A DNA stretch of 64,000 nucleotides from Hirundichthys speculiger (Eukaryota > Chordata > Actinopteri > Beloniformes > Exocoetidae), in the NCBI GenBank assembly GCA_018398805.1, contig JAGFBZ010002395.1, positions 1,735,001-1,799,000 on the forward strand, given 5' to 3'. Positions within the stretch are counted from its first letter, which is position 1. Each line of letters opens with the position of its first letter. This document shows positions 33,761-46,844 of the stretch, in pieces. The position numbers and the translations under genes are program-made. The notes under the pieces were generated by a model. It had not been told where the DNA came from, did not search any database, and saw only the letters and a list, made by a program, of their open reading frames with translations.

Positions 33761-36589
33761 ACAATCTGAGAAAGAGAGAGAGATATCAATCACAGTAAAG
33801 CAGGATTCCTTTCCACTACCCCCAGAACCCTGCTAATGGAAACTCACCTTAAGACTGATTTTGTGTTCTCCAGCTTGCAGAGATTTTTAATATCTGAGCA
33901 GGGAACCAGCCGGTATTTGCATAGCTGTAAAAGTTTCCTCCATACTTCAGCCAATAAAGCTTTTAGCTCATCCACACTACTACCATGTTGACTTTTTATT
34001 TTTTCTCCATATTATCCCAGAGATTCTTTACAGGATCTATGTCAGGGTGATTTGATTTTCAGACAAACATATAGCTAGTGTAGTTTGGATCATTATCCTG
34101 CTGATTGATAAATTGCTGTTACTTACATTAAAATAAATAAAAAAGATATGCCTTTTACATTCTGGTTTATCCAGCGGGACCGGGAAAGGTGGGGTTATCA
34201 GGCAGAGTGGGCCCTTTCTTGCTGCTAATTGTCACCCTTCACCCTTGTTTTTTGCTTTCACCCCCCACTGACCTCCTGTGGTTTTTGGGGTCTGCCAGTA
34301 TGCCCCCTATACTCAGTGACCTTCAAATAAACTCAGCTCTGGATGATGGAAATTTTAGGTTTTTGCTGATTTGTTAAATAGAGTGGCCTTTTTTATGCTC
34401 TTTTCAATTTAAACAATATTTGACCTTTTCTCTGAACCCATTTCACTTGTCTTTGTCACTTTTGGTGTATCTTTTAATTAATTAGTTCCAAAGTAATTTA
34501 TAGCCTTGTCTTAGGTCCACAAAGAGGACTCATATAACTACAGCTGCAGCTCATCACAAAACCCAGGGACATTTTAAAGACTAGCAAATGATAAATGACA
34601 ACTTGCCCAAATAATGTTGCTATTTGTACTTCTTGAAGCTATACCTTTTTTTTTTAATTTTGTAGAAAGGATATCTTTAATAGTGTATTAGTATCATGTT
34701 CCACATGCCCATTTATTTATTTTATTTTTTTTAGCTGTTTACTCCATTTATCAGATTTTCACCTTTCACTTCAGAGGATCTGTGCTCAGTAGAAGTCCAA
34801 CCTCTTGTCTGAAAGTGGTGTTTTCTGCTGAAACTATCCAGAGTAAAATTCACATACAGATTATTTGTTTGGCACACTAAATATGATGCAGTGTCAAAAA
34901 TTCAGCCAACACTATCTGAGAGTTACCAAACCTGAGCTGAAAAGGTCATTTCAATACTTCAGATACTTGCTGCTTTTTATAGAGTAAATATGTTATGGAT
35001 TTGCTGTAGTGTGAGTGCGTTTGTGTGAATGGGTCAATGAGAGACACAAAGTAGAACCTGGATAAGGTTCAAAAGGTGCTGCATAACTGCAAGACCACTC
35101 ACCACTGCAAGACCCTCTACTATCCAGACCGTTATTAGTAACAAGTCCACCGTTAGGCTCTGTGATTGTACGGGTCTGTGTCAGTGCTCTTGTGTGATTG
35201 CCGCTTAAGTACAGAAAAGTGCACTGAGAATTTAGAGCAACATGCTTCCTTTAAGATGAAATCTTTTCCAGGAATGTCCTTGAATTTTTCATCAATACAA
35301 TGCAAAATGACATTCTGCACACTTTAAAACATAGCGTAGGAAGAAGAGGATATGGGGACGGGACTTGCCCGCAGCTGTGACCTTTCCCTGAGTTTTGAAA
35401 TGAAAAATGTGACAACGTTGCCTTAATGTTTCACACCTTAAGACTTGTTTGCAGGAAGAATAGGACAACACAATAAATCACTTAGCATTCCCATTGCCGG
35501 CAAGCCTTTTAAGTGCCGTAAGAAGAATGACAGCATTACAAAGTGATAAAAGCTTTAGTGCCCTAAGCTTTTCTGTAGTGTATTGCAGGTGTGAAATTAA
35601 GTTGACAAGAAGATCATGTAAAATCTCGGATTCATAATGGTCATAAATAATGTAATAATCTGTTTTTTTTTTTTTTTTCCAAACATGTTCTGTTGGAGCA
35701 TTTTTCATTTTGTTTGAATTCGACAGGAGAAATAAACGTATGCAAAGCATTCCATCTTCAGCATTTCTTCCTAAAGAAGTAAGATATCTGACTATGAAGT
35801 CGTATCATAACCCATCTACATTTTTCTTCCTTTGTTAAGCCATCCACCCATTTGTATTTCTTGAAAGGTCTAACTTAAATTAACCTACACCACTCACACA
35901 GTGGAAGCTATAAGTCCGCTTCATGGATCAGGAGGATATGCTTCATGTCTGGCAGCTATTGAATTTGAATCTCATTCATAATTTTGTTTCTAATATTAAA
36001 GGTCACATTAGCATTTATGTTGATAAGCAGCTGGCATGTAGGGCCCACAGCATTCGTGTTGCTGGGTAGATGGTTCACTCCTCACTTTCCAGGATAAATG
36101 TATATTACAATATAACTTTTAAGAAAAATGGACTCATATTGATTAATAGAATTATATGTAATATGTATGTAATATAAATTAGAATTCATAAGTCAAAACT
36201 TTGCATGTCAGCCTCTGTAATTTGCTTCAACTTCACAACCAATATGTTACCATGACCAGCAAACTAATGGGCATACTTTTCAGTCCTGCAAGTCCATTAG
36301 AGTTGAAACTCTAAAAAAATATGTCATTTATCAGTAATAACTGTAACCAAATCATGTATTTCTTCAGTGCACTGAGCCTTATGTAAGTGCAGCTTTTGGC
36401 TGCAGTTGAATCAAAGTTTAAGATGTGCAGGCGCATTTTAGATAAAGCATACCACTAAACACATTTTAAAAATGCTTTCTGGGTGAGTCTAGTATTTATA
36501 GTCTTTTCTTTCTTTGAAAAGAGAAATAAATAAAACAACATATGGAAAGTCAATGCAATGGTCTTCAATTTAATCCTTTAATCCATAAA
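33761..36589. other. Non-coding DNA
   Basis: No gene is recognised. The segment 35000-35130 (gtgtgaatgggtcaatgaga and following) resembles a common fish retroposon tail but is too short to classify. A T run lies at 35662-35679. The frames present are 60-90 codons without motifs. Confidence 0.4.
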
Positions 36590-36612
36590 ACATCCATCCA
36601 TTCATCCACTTT
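36590..36612. repeat. Short CATC-type tandem units
   Basis: catccatccattcatccact is a degenerate CATC/GATG tract, like the tails of the LINE-related fragments at 7905 and 42004. What follows is too diverged to place. Confidence 0.5.
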
Positions 36613-37039
36613 CTATATTACATATCCTGCATATGAAGCCCGAGACTTTCTCACAAATGTACATCCTGGACAAGTTTTCAGTTTACTGCAGCCATAAAAT
36701 GAACAACATAAAGTCAAAATGTATTCATCTCATCCAGTTTATTTGTAATATGTGTTGTATTGAGCAGAAGCCACCATTTGATTTACTGTTCCAGAATCAT
36801 CTTAGGGACAACTTTTAGTTACAGCCACCATTTAGATTCTGATGTAAGCTGAATCATGGAGAGATACTTGAAAAGCAACAAAACTGAGACACAAACAGAT
36901 GCATCTAATATTCATACAGAGCTAATTTAATGCAAACTTATTCATCTGCACCAGGGCTGAGGGTGAGCAACGCTTCCTCAGCTACCTTTGAATAAAACGA
37001 TCACATCCTGCTGAACTGCTGTATAATGTGACCGGCACT
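36613..37039. other. Non-coding DNA
   Basis: No gene or repeat body is recognised between the CATC tract and the tandem array. Confidence 0.4.
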
Positions 37040-37200
37040 CAGTTGAATACACACACCCAGCTGAATATACTCATTCACATAAACCTGGAAACGATTTGTC
37101 CAAAAATAACTGAATACTCATGAGAAAACAACTGAAAATACTCCAACAAGCAAAACTGAAAATACTCATACAGACACAACTTAGAATATTTTTACACCTG
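37040..37200 (+). repeat. Degenerate minisatellite, unit about 24-25 bp
   Basis: Successive units begin ctgaatatactcat, ctgaatactcatga, ctgaaaatactccaac, ctgaaaatactcatac and ttagaatattttta. The shared core is CTGAAAATACTCATACA followed by an ACAA-type end. Units differ by substitutions and small indels, so the array is old. Confidence 0.75.
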
Positions 37201-37249
37201 ATCCACAGTTGAGAAAACTCATCCTGCCCTGCCCCAGTCACAGCTGTGG

Positions 37250-37667
37250 CAGCTTTACTTAGTTAGTTACTTAGTTAGTTAATTAAATTGTAAATAACCA
37301 CTATTTATTATTGAAAGTCACATGTCACTTTACCACCACTGCCTTAAATTCACACTGTAACTGAAATCTGTATTTTTACCTGTTAATAACAAATATTTAT
37401 TACTGAATGCTGCTATTTTCACATGTCACTGTATCCATACCACCAGAGCATCATTACTACAAATCTGTATTATGTATAATATTCACAATCTCACTTATCA
37501 CAAGGTTTCTGCCTACTGGTTTATTTTCTTTATTGTGTACATACTTGTATATATAATTTCTTTGTACATATTTCATCCTGTGTGCACTCTATGGGGCAGC
37601 TCTGAATCTCATTACACTCTGTGTAATGACAATAAAGGTGTTCTATTCTATTCTATTCTATTCTAAT
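37250..37667 (+). mobile_element. Retroposon 3' end with (TTCTA)n tail
   Basis: The last part (ctgaatctcattacactctg, tgtaatgacaataaaggtg) carries AATAAA at 37631-37636 and runs straight into five TTCTA units (37641-37665). This is the ending of a common group of fish LINE copies. The upstream stretch from 37250 is AT-rich 3'-untranslated-like sequence with no surviving coding part. Only the tail is certain; the start is a guess. Confidence 0.65.
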
Positions 37668-40600
37668 GATCTGACCTACTACCAGGTTTGTTAAGGTTAA
37701 GGTTTGTTTCTTAACGGGAGTTTGGTGCAGAGTTAAACAAGCATTTTTTAAAATGTTTTTATTTCGTTTATTTTTTTCTAAGTTATGAAACCAATATGTC
37801 ACTGTATATCAGAAATCCCCTGAAATCCAATGTTGAAGGCAGAAGGCAGATGGAGGATCCTGAAAATTAAACAGAGTCCAAAAGATGTCCAAACAACAGA
37901 ACGGGGAGACAGATCCAAATTACTCTAGGCGTCAACCGAGTAAGTGACGAAACAGTGGGCAGAAACATTAGACTAATTAAACAAGAGTAATTACAAATAA
38001 ACCCACTAATATAAACTGGGCATAGGACACAAAGTTGTTGCCATTAAAGGCAATTAAAGTTAAGTCTTCCAGTAAACATATAAGTTGATACAGCAGCAGT
38101 TTTTGTAGCTCCACCGCATGAGCATGAAGAAAATGATAACCTTAGGTTAAAAAAAAAAAAAAAAAAAACTCAGTATATTACATATATATATGCCCCAATT
38201 GAAAAGTCAAATGTGGGTGAAAAATGCTGACAGAGTAGACTTAGAAACAGTGAACAGAACAGTATATCACACAGGCCATGCATCATGAACTGTATGTGAG
38301 ACAAATTACACAGAGGGGCGCCTATTGGCAGTTTAAAGTTTCCAGGTCCCATAACCTTGCATGTCATTGGGTTGCAGGCTGAAAGCTGGAGTGAGATGTC
38401 AGTAAATGCCACCCGGGAAGAAATAACAAATACATTAACTAACACAAAAACACTGCAGATTGACAGCTTAAAGCGTTCCTGCACATTTTGTTCCGACTAC
38501 TCTGTGTTTTTACTTTGCCTGTAAGCATTTTATTAGAGCATCTGCGCCTTGCAGATCCAGCTTCACCACAGTAATGTCTTCATGTATTTTACTGAATGCG
38601 TGTGCTTCCCCTTCAAGAATTATTGCCCCTTACAGGATTGAGTTAGTGTTTATGTATGTGTGTTTGTGTCCCGGTAAGCTTCCTCGCTGTTTTGTGTCAG
38701 TGCAAAGAGCATGTTTTTATTTATTTATTTATTTTATAAATCCATTTTCACTGGTTGTCAGCAGTAACGCCACTGTCAGCAGCAGTTGATGGAGCTCCAC
38801 TTTGCTGTAAGACTTTCTAATCTATCAGCTGTGACGTAATGCTCTCCTCAATCACCAGCCCTGGGAACAGTAAATCAGAGTCCTGCTGCTCTGTGCAGAG
38901 CTAATGCCGCTTCCCTGCTCCCTCCCAAACCACTGAGCTCATCTACTGTCCAAACAACGAGAGAACAGCAGAATGAATGCTGGGCATTTGAAATGCTGCT
39001 AATGACCTCACCTATCAACGTCTTTTCAAAGCATTTAAAGCAAACAGAGACAAAACTGAAGAAACAAGACAGAAGTTATAGACACCACAGCTAAAGCTCT
39101 AAATTGTTTCCCGAGAAAATACCGCTGTCGGGGTCAAGGGTAGTAGTATTTTTTTTTTTCCCTTTCCTTCATTACGTTAAAGTATTTTGTGTATGTTAAG
39201 TTCCCCAGTCATAGCAAACCCAAATTCGTCACAAAAAAGCATTTTCTGCCTCGGAAGACACTGCTCCTGAGCTGCATGAAATAACCATGAAATACATTTT
39301 CATAATGGCTGCCCACAGGCCAGTTTGGCACACCTAAAATGAAGAATGAACAACCAGCTAACACTCGACCTTTTTTTTTTTTTCCTTTTTTGACAAATCA
39401 GTAGAGGATTGTTCAGAAGGTCTTCAAGAGACTGAAACCACAAACAGGTATTTCAGAGAGATGGTGGGACAAGCCGCTGCAGCAGTTTACAAAATGAGAA
39501 CAATTATTTGTTTTTTTTTTTAACACGAAAGCTTTCACATCTTCCCTTTTAGATAAATAAGTGAACTGTTACATAAAAGTCTAGTAACAACATTTTGTTA
39601 CTAGATGTCTCATAATTACTTCATGCCTTAATTTGCATGATAATTTTGCTTATTTGAATACTCCATGTGCAAGCAAACAATGGAAAATAGCATGTAGTTG
39701 TTCTTGGGTCCGGTAATAACCCTTTTCCACTAAATGATTTCTTGGCTGGTTTGAAGACACAAATATATTGTTTAAAAAAAAAAAACTCTACCAAAGCATT
39801 AGATGGCAGCCAGGAAAAACAGTGCTGTTCCAGAACAAAGAACAGCTAATATCAAGGTCTGGACTGGGATCATAGTGACCACCCAGACCATCTAAAACTT
39901 TGTAAGTGCCATATTTGAAAAGAAAACAAAGCCAACTGTCTTTCTTGCTTCATTCAAGAAAGAGCATGATGATTATGTGGACTCTAGGATAGCTTAATAG
40001 CTATATTTAGTTTATTTATTTAAAAAAAAAGCTTAATAAACAAGTATATTTCTGTACTAAGACATTGATTTACAGGAAAATGAGACTGTGAAGAGAAACT
40101 GCGTCCCTGCGATGTGGTTCCATACTGACATTCAGAGTATACCTGAGGCTCGTTCAAACAATATATTGGAACAGACATCTGAAGGGCTGTAATCATGTGG
40201 CTGTGTGATGGCTCTCTGGCTTTGGAAAAGCAAACTCATTTTTAGGAGGTTCTAAAGTCGGCCTTGGACTGAACTGACTCTAGCAGCAGCCCAGCATCAG
40301 GACCTGGTTTAAGATCCAAACAAAAAAAAGTGCTGAAGGCTCTCGTTCCATTAGTGCACAATATAGTATATAAACAAGAAAACTGCAAATTGAGTGTGCT
40401 GTCCATGATGGGCTGCTCTGGACACATTAAGTTTAAAATGAGCATTAGAAATAATTTTTACTGCCAGCACACAACTGTAATTAAATGTCACTGAACTTGA
40501 CTTGTACCATAGTCGGCCTGTTCAAATCTCCCTGAGCTACTCCCTCCACACTCTTTGTGTCTTTATGTTTGCTTCTTTGTTTGATTCTTGCCCTATGTTA

Positions 40601-41989
40601 CATTTGGCAATTTGACTAATACTCATATTTTTCTCGGCAAGAGCCACCCATGAGACAAGAGGAGGATGTATCTTATCGTAGGTGACAGGATGTTGAATAA
40701 ATCTGAAAGCAGTGTGGCAGAAAGGTTATGAATTAGACCACCAATGAGGAGGCAAAGCCTGGAACACTTGACCTCCTCCTGCAGAGTTTGATCATGAAGG
40801 GGAACCCACAGATGCTTTTGTTTGCCTATTATTTTGAAGATTTATTTTGAAGGATTGCCTTGAGTGGATCACGTTGACTTGGAGGCATAATGAGCACCAC
40901 TATTAAAGCCATTTTCTTGGCAGAAGGGGGCAAACAGGTAACAAACCCTACAGAGATGTCTGAACCCAAGCAGAGGTCAACAGATGGAGCCTGGCATGGC
41001 AGGTTCACTGAGCTTCACCATTTCCTTCACAAAGGGAGGCTTCTGTAAGAGTCAGCAAAAAGAAAGTCTGAGTAGGAATAAAAGGACAAGAGAGGAGATC
41101 GGAAGAATATCTCTACTGAAGGATTTGAGATTTAGAGGGGTTGCTGGGAGGATTACTGGCAGGGTCAGGATTTTTCACCGAATTACATGATCTCCTAAGT
41201 GTGACAGCAGTCACAGTTTGGAAGCAAGGAGGTTGATGGCTATACAGCGCTGTCAAGACTGAGGCTTTGTACTGTGGTACGTATTGTGATAAAAGAACAA
41301 TTTAAAGAAGGAGAAAATCCATTTGGCTTCACAATCATTAAGAGTGATGGTTACTTCAACTACTTAAACTTCAAGTATTTCATCCCTATCTGATGTCTGT
41401 TTATCATGTTCTATGCAGAAGTCTCTCCGTGGAGTTCTGGTTTGCTTGAACAACTTGAATAGTCCTCTTCATGTCCAGGCAAGTGCTCAACCTCTACAGC
41501 AATGGTGACATTGCCATGGGTTCAAGTAAACTGAGATGAACTGCCTGAAAAATTGCATAAAATGCATTTTTTTTCTTTTTTTTTTAGCAGTGTTTAGGTT
41601 TATACAGTGTAAAGAAAAAAATAAATCTTCTGAATATATTTCATTCAGTATGCCATTCAGATTTGGACAATACTGTGACATCACAGATCCAGAAATATAT
41701 CTGAAATATTCAGCCTCCTTTCTTAATCTCTACCCAGCTTCATAACATGTTGCATTTCGTGTTCCTTATCATGAAGCGCCAGAAAAAGGACTTCTCTAAC
41801 ACTGTGTTAACACAGTTGGATAAACATTTACCTTCCACTCGGTTGTTATTCTGTCACAATTTCCAGTAACTGCAAAGGTGTTGGTGAATTTAAAAATACG
41901 AGTGTTTAGATTACTGGTTGATACAAAAAGTGAGTCACAATAATGGAATAATTTTCAATGTGTTCCTCCCAAAAATAGTTTGAGGTTTT
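37668..41989. other. Non-coding DNA, partly CNE-like
   Basis: No gene is recognised in about 4.3 kb. An A run occurs at 38149-38168 and T or A runs near 39150, 39372, 39510 and 39774. The stretch 38790-39060 is balanced and repeat-free and could be a conserved non-coding element. The frames at 38170-38484 (minus), 40242-40445 (minus) and 40984-41190 (plus) have no recognised motif. Confidence 0.45.
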
Positions 41990-42152
41990 TCTACTTTATT
42001 TCCATCCATCCATCCATCCATTTTCTATACCCGTTTCATCCTTGAAGGGTCACGGGGATCTGCTGGAGCCTATCCCAGCTGTCTACGGGCGAAAGGCAGG
42101 GGTTCACCCTGGACAGGTCGCCAGTCCATCGCAGGGTCTACTTTATTTCCAT
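41990..42152 (-). mobile_element. Short retroposed fragment with 16-bp target-site duplication
   Basis: The same 16 bases, TCTACTTTATTTCCAT, occur at 41990-42005 and 42137-42152 and bracket an insert of about 130 bases. Read on the minus strand, the insert begins gaccctgcgatggactggcg, continues through ggctccagcag, and ends in tandem GGAT units. This is the 3' half of the repeat family whose 5' half is at 30145-30380. Truncation at the 5' end, a simple-repeat tail and flanking direct repeats are the marks of LINE-machinery retroposition. Part of the last four duplicated bases could belong to the tail instead. Confidence 0.85.
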
Positions 42153-42185
42153 ATCTGTTTAAATGTAGTGTAGAAATTATATACA

Positions 42186-42186
<1 letters not shown>

Positions 42187-42232
<46 letters not shown>
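42187..42232. repeat. (AT)n microsatellite
   Basis: About 46 bases of perfect AT alternation, 35 bases beyond the retroposed fragment. Confidence 0.95.
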
Positions 42233-42237
<5 letters not shown>

Positions 42238-44859
42238 TAAATTAAATGGAAATATAGTAATGCCAAAATTGCAGTCAACACTCTGCAAAATAATAGTCAG
42301 AAAACTGCTCTTGTAAAAACTGCTCTTGTAATATTTACTCCTAGCACTCTGGGAGAATCAAGAGAAGAAGGAAGAGAGTTTGTCGACCGATACTGCCATA
42401 ACAAGTTATAAAAACTTAAGAAGTACTGCTATTACTGCTGCGACCTAGGCACAATCCATCTAAAGGTGTTGCTGTCCTTTCAAACCAAGTAGTTTTCACA
42501 TCAATGAACAGCATGTGAAATGCCCAAGGTCCTGAAAGATCTATTTAGGCCTTATATACACCAGATAATATATGTGTGCACACTTTATTGTCTTGTAAAA
42601 AGAGATCAATAACAATATTTTTTCTGAAACTCAGGGGCTTTCCTTACACCTTTGCTGGAGGGCAAGTTAACTTTATCGTTGTTACTGGCAGTCACATATG
42701 CAGAGCTTTAGACCAGTCCAACCTCTGCGTGACTGAAAACACGAGCGTGCGAATGATCTTTAATGAATAATAGTAAAGCATGAAAAGTTAATGAATAGCT
42801 GTCACACTCATATGGGCCGGGCAAGATGTTTGAATATTTCTCTAAAAAATATGCTTGGGTAGAAGTGTCTAAAAGTATATTCTAGAACGGCACTTATGAT
42901 TTAAAAAATAAAAAAAAAGGCAATTTTTGAAACCCATCACTGTCCGGAACAGAGCAGGAGAGGCAATTAAGGGCCTAGAGGGTCGTGGCTTTGAATAAAC
43001 AGGAACGTGTCGCTGAAACAGGTAAGGATCTTGATACTTCTTAAGTTTGAGATCATTTATCATTTTTCGTTCCTTTTGTAAGGAATGATATAAATTTCAG
43101 CTCCAGTTTAAAAAAGATGGGGATATTACACCACTTGTCCGCACACAGGAAATGCTTAATCTTAGAGCTAAGCGAGACTGCGCAGGTGGATGTAAAGACA
43201 AATATTGATTCTATATTGTCATATAACCAGCACAGAAACTGAACGATGCAGCATCTTTTTAGATTTAAAGAAAATAATACATTATATAGCATGGGAACAC
43301 ATTTGAGAAATATCCAGTGTTAAGACAGAAACCTGTCCCTCACCACTCTGCGGCCTGCACATGTGAGCTGACGTGTGACAACAGTGCGAAGTTAATGCCA
43401 TCAACCGTGATTTTGAGGCAAAAAAGCTTTATCAACATTTCCTCAGGGCAGCAAGGTCAGACGCATCTTCACAATCCAAATGATAAATGGATCAAGTTTC
43501 CACGCTATGTGTTTTTCAGGGCCTAGTCTGCCAGAAGTCACATAAACACAAGCTTTCAGCCTTAAATACAGGGTGCTCAGTCTAGTGAGGCTTGTCAAGA
43601 TACAAAATGTCCCCAAGCTGAAAGAGTGGTGTGACGTGATCGATAGCCACCAAAAGGGACATTACAATGGATTCCCTAGAGTGACCTGCAGATTTTCTCT
43701 GCCCTTACTCAGTGGGATGAATGTATTGTGTTTATGTAGAGACTTGAAACTCAGTGACTGTGGTATTAGGCTACATTGGAACCTGTGTTACTTCTGTTTC
43801 AGTTCAGGTGGTTACAGAGTGGCAGGTTGTTCGCAGTCACCATGTGTCTTTTCACAAATCTGCACTTCAAAGAGTGATGTTTATATGTGTTTCCATATGC
43901 GCTGTAGTCTCATTTAACTGCTTGGGATCAAAAGGGAATGACGATAAAATGCTGCTCATCTGTCTGTCTAGTTGACTTGTTACTGCAACAGGTGTTGCCA
44001 ACGGATAGCACATGGGGGAGAAAAATAGGATTTTTTTCAAAGGACAGGCTTTTTATTCTCTACCTCTTACAACCTTTATACTCCTCTCATGACATTTCTC
44101 TGCTGTCTCTGCTTCATTCAGATACAACAGAAAAAAAAAACATGATTAAAGTTCAGTTACCATATTGCAATCGTCTTACGATATATTGCCATGCATTTCA
44201 GAGTTGATGCCATCATGTGGAACGTCTATGTTGATGAGAATCAAAGTGATGGATGAGGGCATGAAAGGAACATGGCCGCCATGTGATAATACATGCAAAG
44301 AGAGAAAAAGGAGGCCAAAAAAAAAAAAAAAAGAAGCTCCAAGTTCATCCTTTCACATTTCTCATTTATTGTGAAACAAAAAGCTCAGCACTACCAGAAA
44401 TTTGATTTGAAACTGGGATGGAAACAGGGAGACAACAGAACATCAGTTTGTATGTGGGAGGTGCATGCTCTCTAACACCATGAAAAGGAAGCTAATGAGC
44501 ATGCTCTGTGGACCCAAAAATGCATTAATTTACAATATGAAAGAGGCTTGGAAAACTTTTCCCTGCATACACGATGTGCAGTTCTCATTCAGCTGAATGA
44601 GCTAGCAACTTGTAATCCAGGATCTAGAGCTCCTTAACTCATTAATGTGATTACTAGTTCATGACTTGGTAGCCAAAATGGTCCTGTTCTCACAGTGTCA
44701 GAGACTGCTGTATCTCAGCATTACTGAGATACACACAAGTGACCTTCAGCATCAGTGCTCTGACGCTGCTGTAACGTTCAAGACTGTCAGCAAAAGTTGA
44801 CTCACAATTGATCCACCCAATCTGTAGAAGAAGCTTGAAAAGCTGATAGCAGAATAAGT
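42233..44859. other. Non-coding DNA
   Basis: No gene is recognised. A 15-base unit (aaaactgctcttgta) is repeated near 42301-42331. An A run lies at 44319-44333. The frame at 43573-43917 (114 codons) overlaps others in different frames and carries no motif. Confidence 0.45.
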
Positions 44860-44892
44860 CACTGGATATGAAGTGCCAAAAAAAAAAAGAAA

Positions 44893-45040
44893 AATGCGTG
44901 AACGAGAGGGGTGCATGCACTTGGGAGACCAAATGAGAGATGCACGTGTGCGAGACTAAATGAGGGGGCGCACTAGACCTAATGAGAGGTGCACGTGTGA
45001 ATGATCGAACAGGGAGTGCACACATGCAAGACCAAATTCG
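44893..45040 (+). repeat. Minisatellite, unit about 27 bp, forward copy
   Basis: Five to six diverged units follow the pattern GCGAGACCAAATGAGAG then RTGCACGTGT, for example gggagaccaaatgagagatg and gaatgatcgaacagggagtg. The array at 46064-46215 is made of the same unit in opposite orientation. The flank ctggatatgaagtgccaaaa (44865-44885 region) also has an inverted counterpart beyond the second array (revcomp of the segment near 46240-46275). The minus-strand frame of 111 codons across it simply reads this array. Confidence 0.75.
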
Positions 45041-45359
45041 TTTTTTGCCTAGGAGACAGACCAGTGAGTGTGCATCAGAGGAGCGATGACAAGGGACTTG
45101 TATGCTAGGGGGGGGGGACCATTATAGGAATGAATGCTATAAAGAATGAGTTTAAAGCTTGCCGACTGGCAGGATACAGCAGTTTTTCTAAAAGACTCAA
45201 GTCAGATTTTCAAAGCTGCAACCTGTAAATCAGTTTACCACGAAAGGCAACAAGTTGCATAGGATACTCAGTGATAAATGGTCTTGCATTTTATAGTGCC
45301 TTTTTTAAACTTATCCAAACACATTCAGACTACAGAGCTTCTGTTATACATTTTCTCCA

Positions 45360-45384
45360 TATATATATATATATATAATATATA

Positions 45385-45467
<83 letters not shown>
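45360..45467. repeat. (AT)n microsatellite, over 100 bases
   Basis: A long AT alternation with two small interruptions near its start lies between the two inverted minisatellite arrays. The reading frame across it is only Tyr-Ile repeats. Confidence 0.95.
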
Positions 45468-45472
<5 letters not shown>

Positions 45473-46063
45473 GCAGTGACCAAACTCACAGGCCTTCCCA
45501 AAAAGACAATGAAGTGGCCACAGATGATGCAAAATGCAGCAGCGAGTTCTTACAAAGAAAGCAAGAGCTGATCACAACAGTATAGTATGTACATTTATTT
45601 ATCAATGTTGAGATTTAAAAATGAATTAAAGGGAGATGGTAATCAGTAAATGCAATCTATAGGAAGTTTACTTATTTAAGAAACTCAGCTGAACTCAACT
45701 TTCTCAACTGAGTGTCTGGTTCCATCATTGAGACAGTAAGGTTTGGAAGTGATTTAATTATTGTGACAATTTTTAAATATAAACATATGCGATTAACTTA
45801 ACAACAGATTTTAAATATTTGGAGACTGCAAAAAGAAATCTGGGAACACAATGGTGCAAAGGCCATCAGTTATTTGAATATAATGCTTCTTGAATTTCAG
45901 ATTGGCCTCTTAGTTCGTAGACTGTATGACATTTTCAGTCTCAAGTTTTATACATTTTCAGTCTCAAGTTTTATCCTTACTAGTCTGCTTTATTTCAGAA
46001 TTTGAATGTAACTAACCTGTTATAGGCACCCTGTCGCACTGAAGCTGCAAAATTGATTTCATT
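45468..46063. other. Non-coding DNA between the inverted arrays
   Basis: No gene is recognised. A unit of about 24 bases (acattttcagtctcaagttt) occurs twice in tandem at 45930-45976. Confidence 0.5.
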
Positions 46064-46215
46064 TGATCTTGCACAAGTACACAAGCACCCTGTTCGATCT
46101 CACGCACGACCACTACTTGTTTGATGTCGCGCACCCAGCACTTGTCGGATCTTGCATGTTTACCCCTTGTTCAGTCTTGCGCACATGTCTGTTCCGTCTC
46201 ATGCACATCTCCTTT
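46064..46215 (-). repeat. Minisatellite, unit about 25-27 bp, reversed copy
   Basis: On the minus strand the units read gcaagaccaaaggagatgtg, gcaagactgaacaaggggta, gcaagatccgacaagtgctg, gcgacatcaaacaagtagtg and gtgagatcgaacagggtgct. They share the GCAAGAC-YRAACA-GGGGTGCACATG consensus with the forward array at 44893-45040. The two arrays form a long imperfect inverted repeat about 1 kb apart. Confidence 0.75.
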
Positions 46216-46844
46216 GGTCTTGCCCGTGGATGTTTGTTTGTCCCAGCTTTTGTCTACTTTTTGACTTCATAACTGGTCTTCTGTAGAGCAGAGCAACATT
46301 CAACACCTAGGGCAGATTATGGAACTATGACTGTTTCCATTAAGGCACCACAGAACTTTGATCAGAATGCACTGCTTTTAAAATATACCCTTTGTAAATG
46401 CTTAAAATGTATGTAAAAAAGAAAAATACTTTATTCAAGCACTTAATATTAAGAATCATAATAATGATAATAAAGATCTCCTGGGGAAACAGAAGTTTGT
46501 ACTGAGAGTGAACACTAGGCTAGCTTACAATGATAGCATGAAATGGTGAATGTGTGTTCAAACATCATAATTTACTGTTAAAATTTTTAATTAAATAAAA
46601 AAACAGTCACAGTAACAGGTCACCCTGTGACCTTAGTTTTTCATTTGAGATCTAATCATAGCACTGAATATCAAAGAACTAAAGATACATGTTCAAATTA
46701 AAAGTATTACGTTGGAACAACTAGCAAGGTCCATGTGGAAAATGATATAAGAAACAATAGTACCAGAGTTTCAGAAAATAAATTAACCTAACATCATATC
46801 TGAATGCATACATTTTTAAAGAATAACTAGTAAAGTTTTTTTTA
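46216..46844. other. Non-coding DNA
   Basis: No gene is recognised. The first 60 bases are the outer flank of the inverted structure; the rest is AT-rich unique sequence. Confidence 0.45.
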
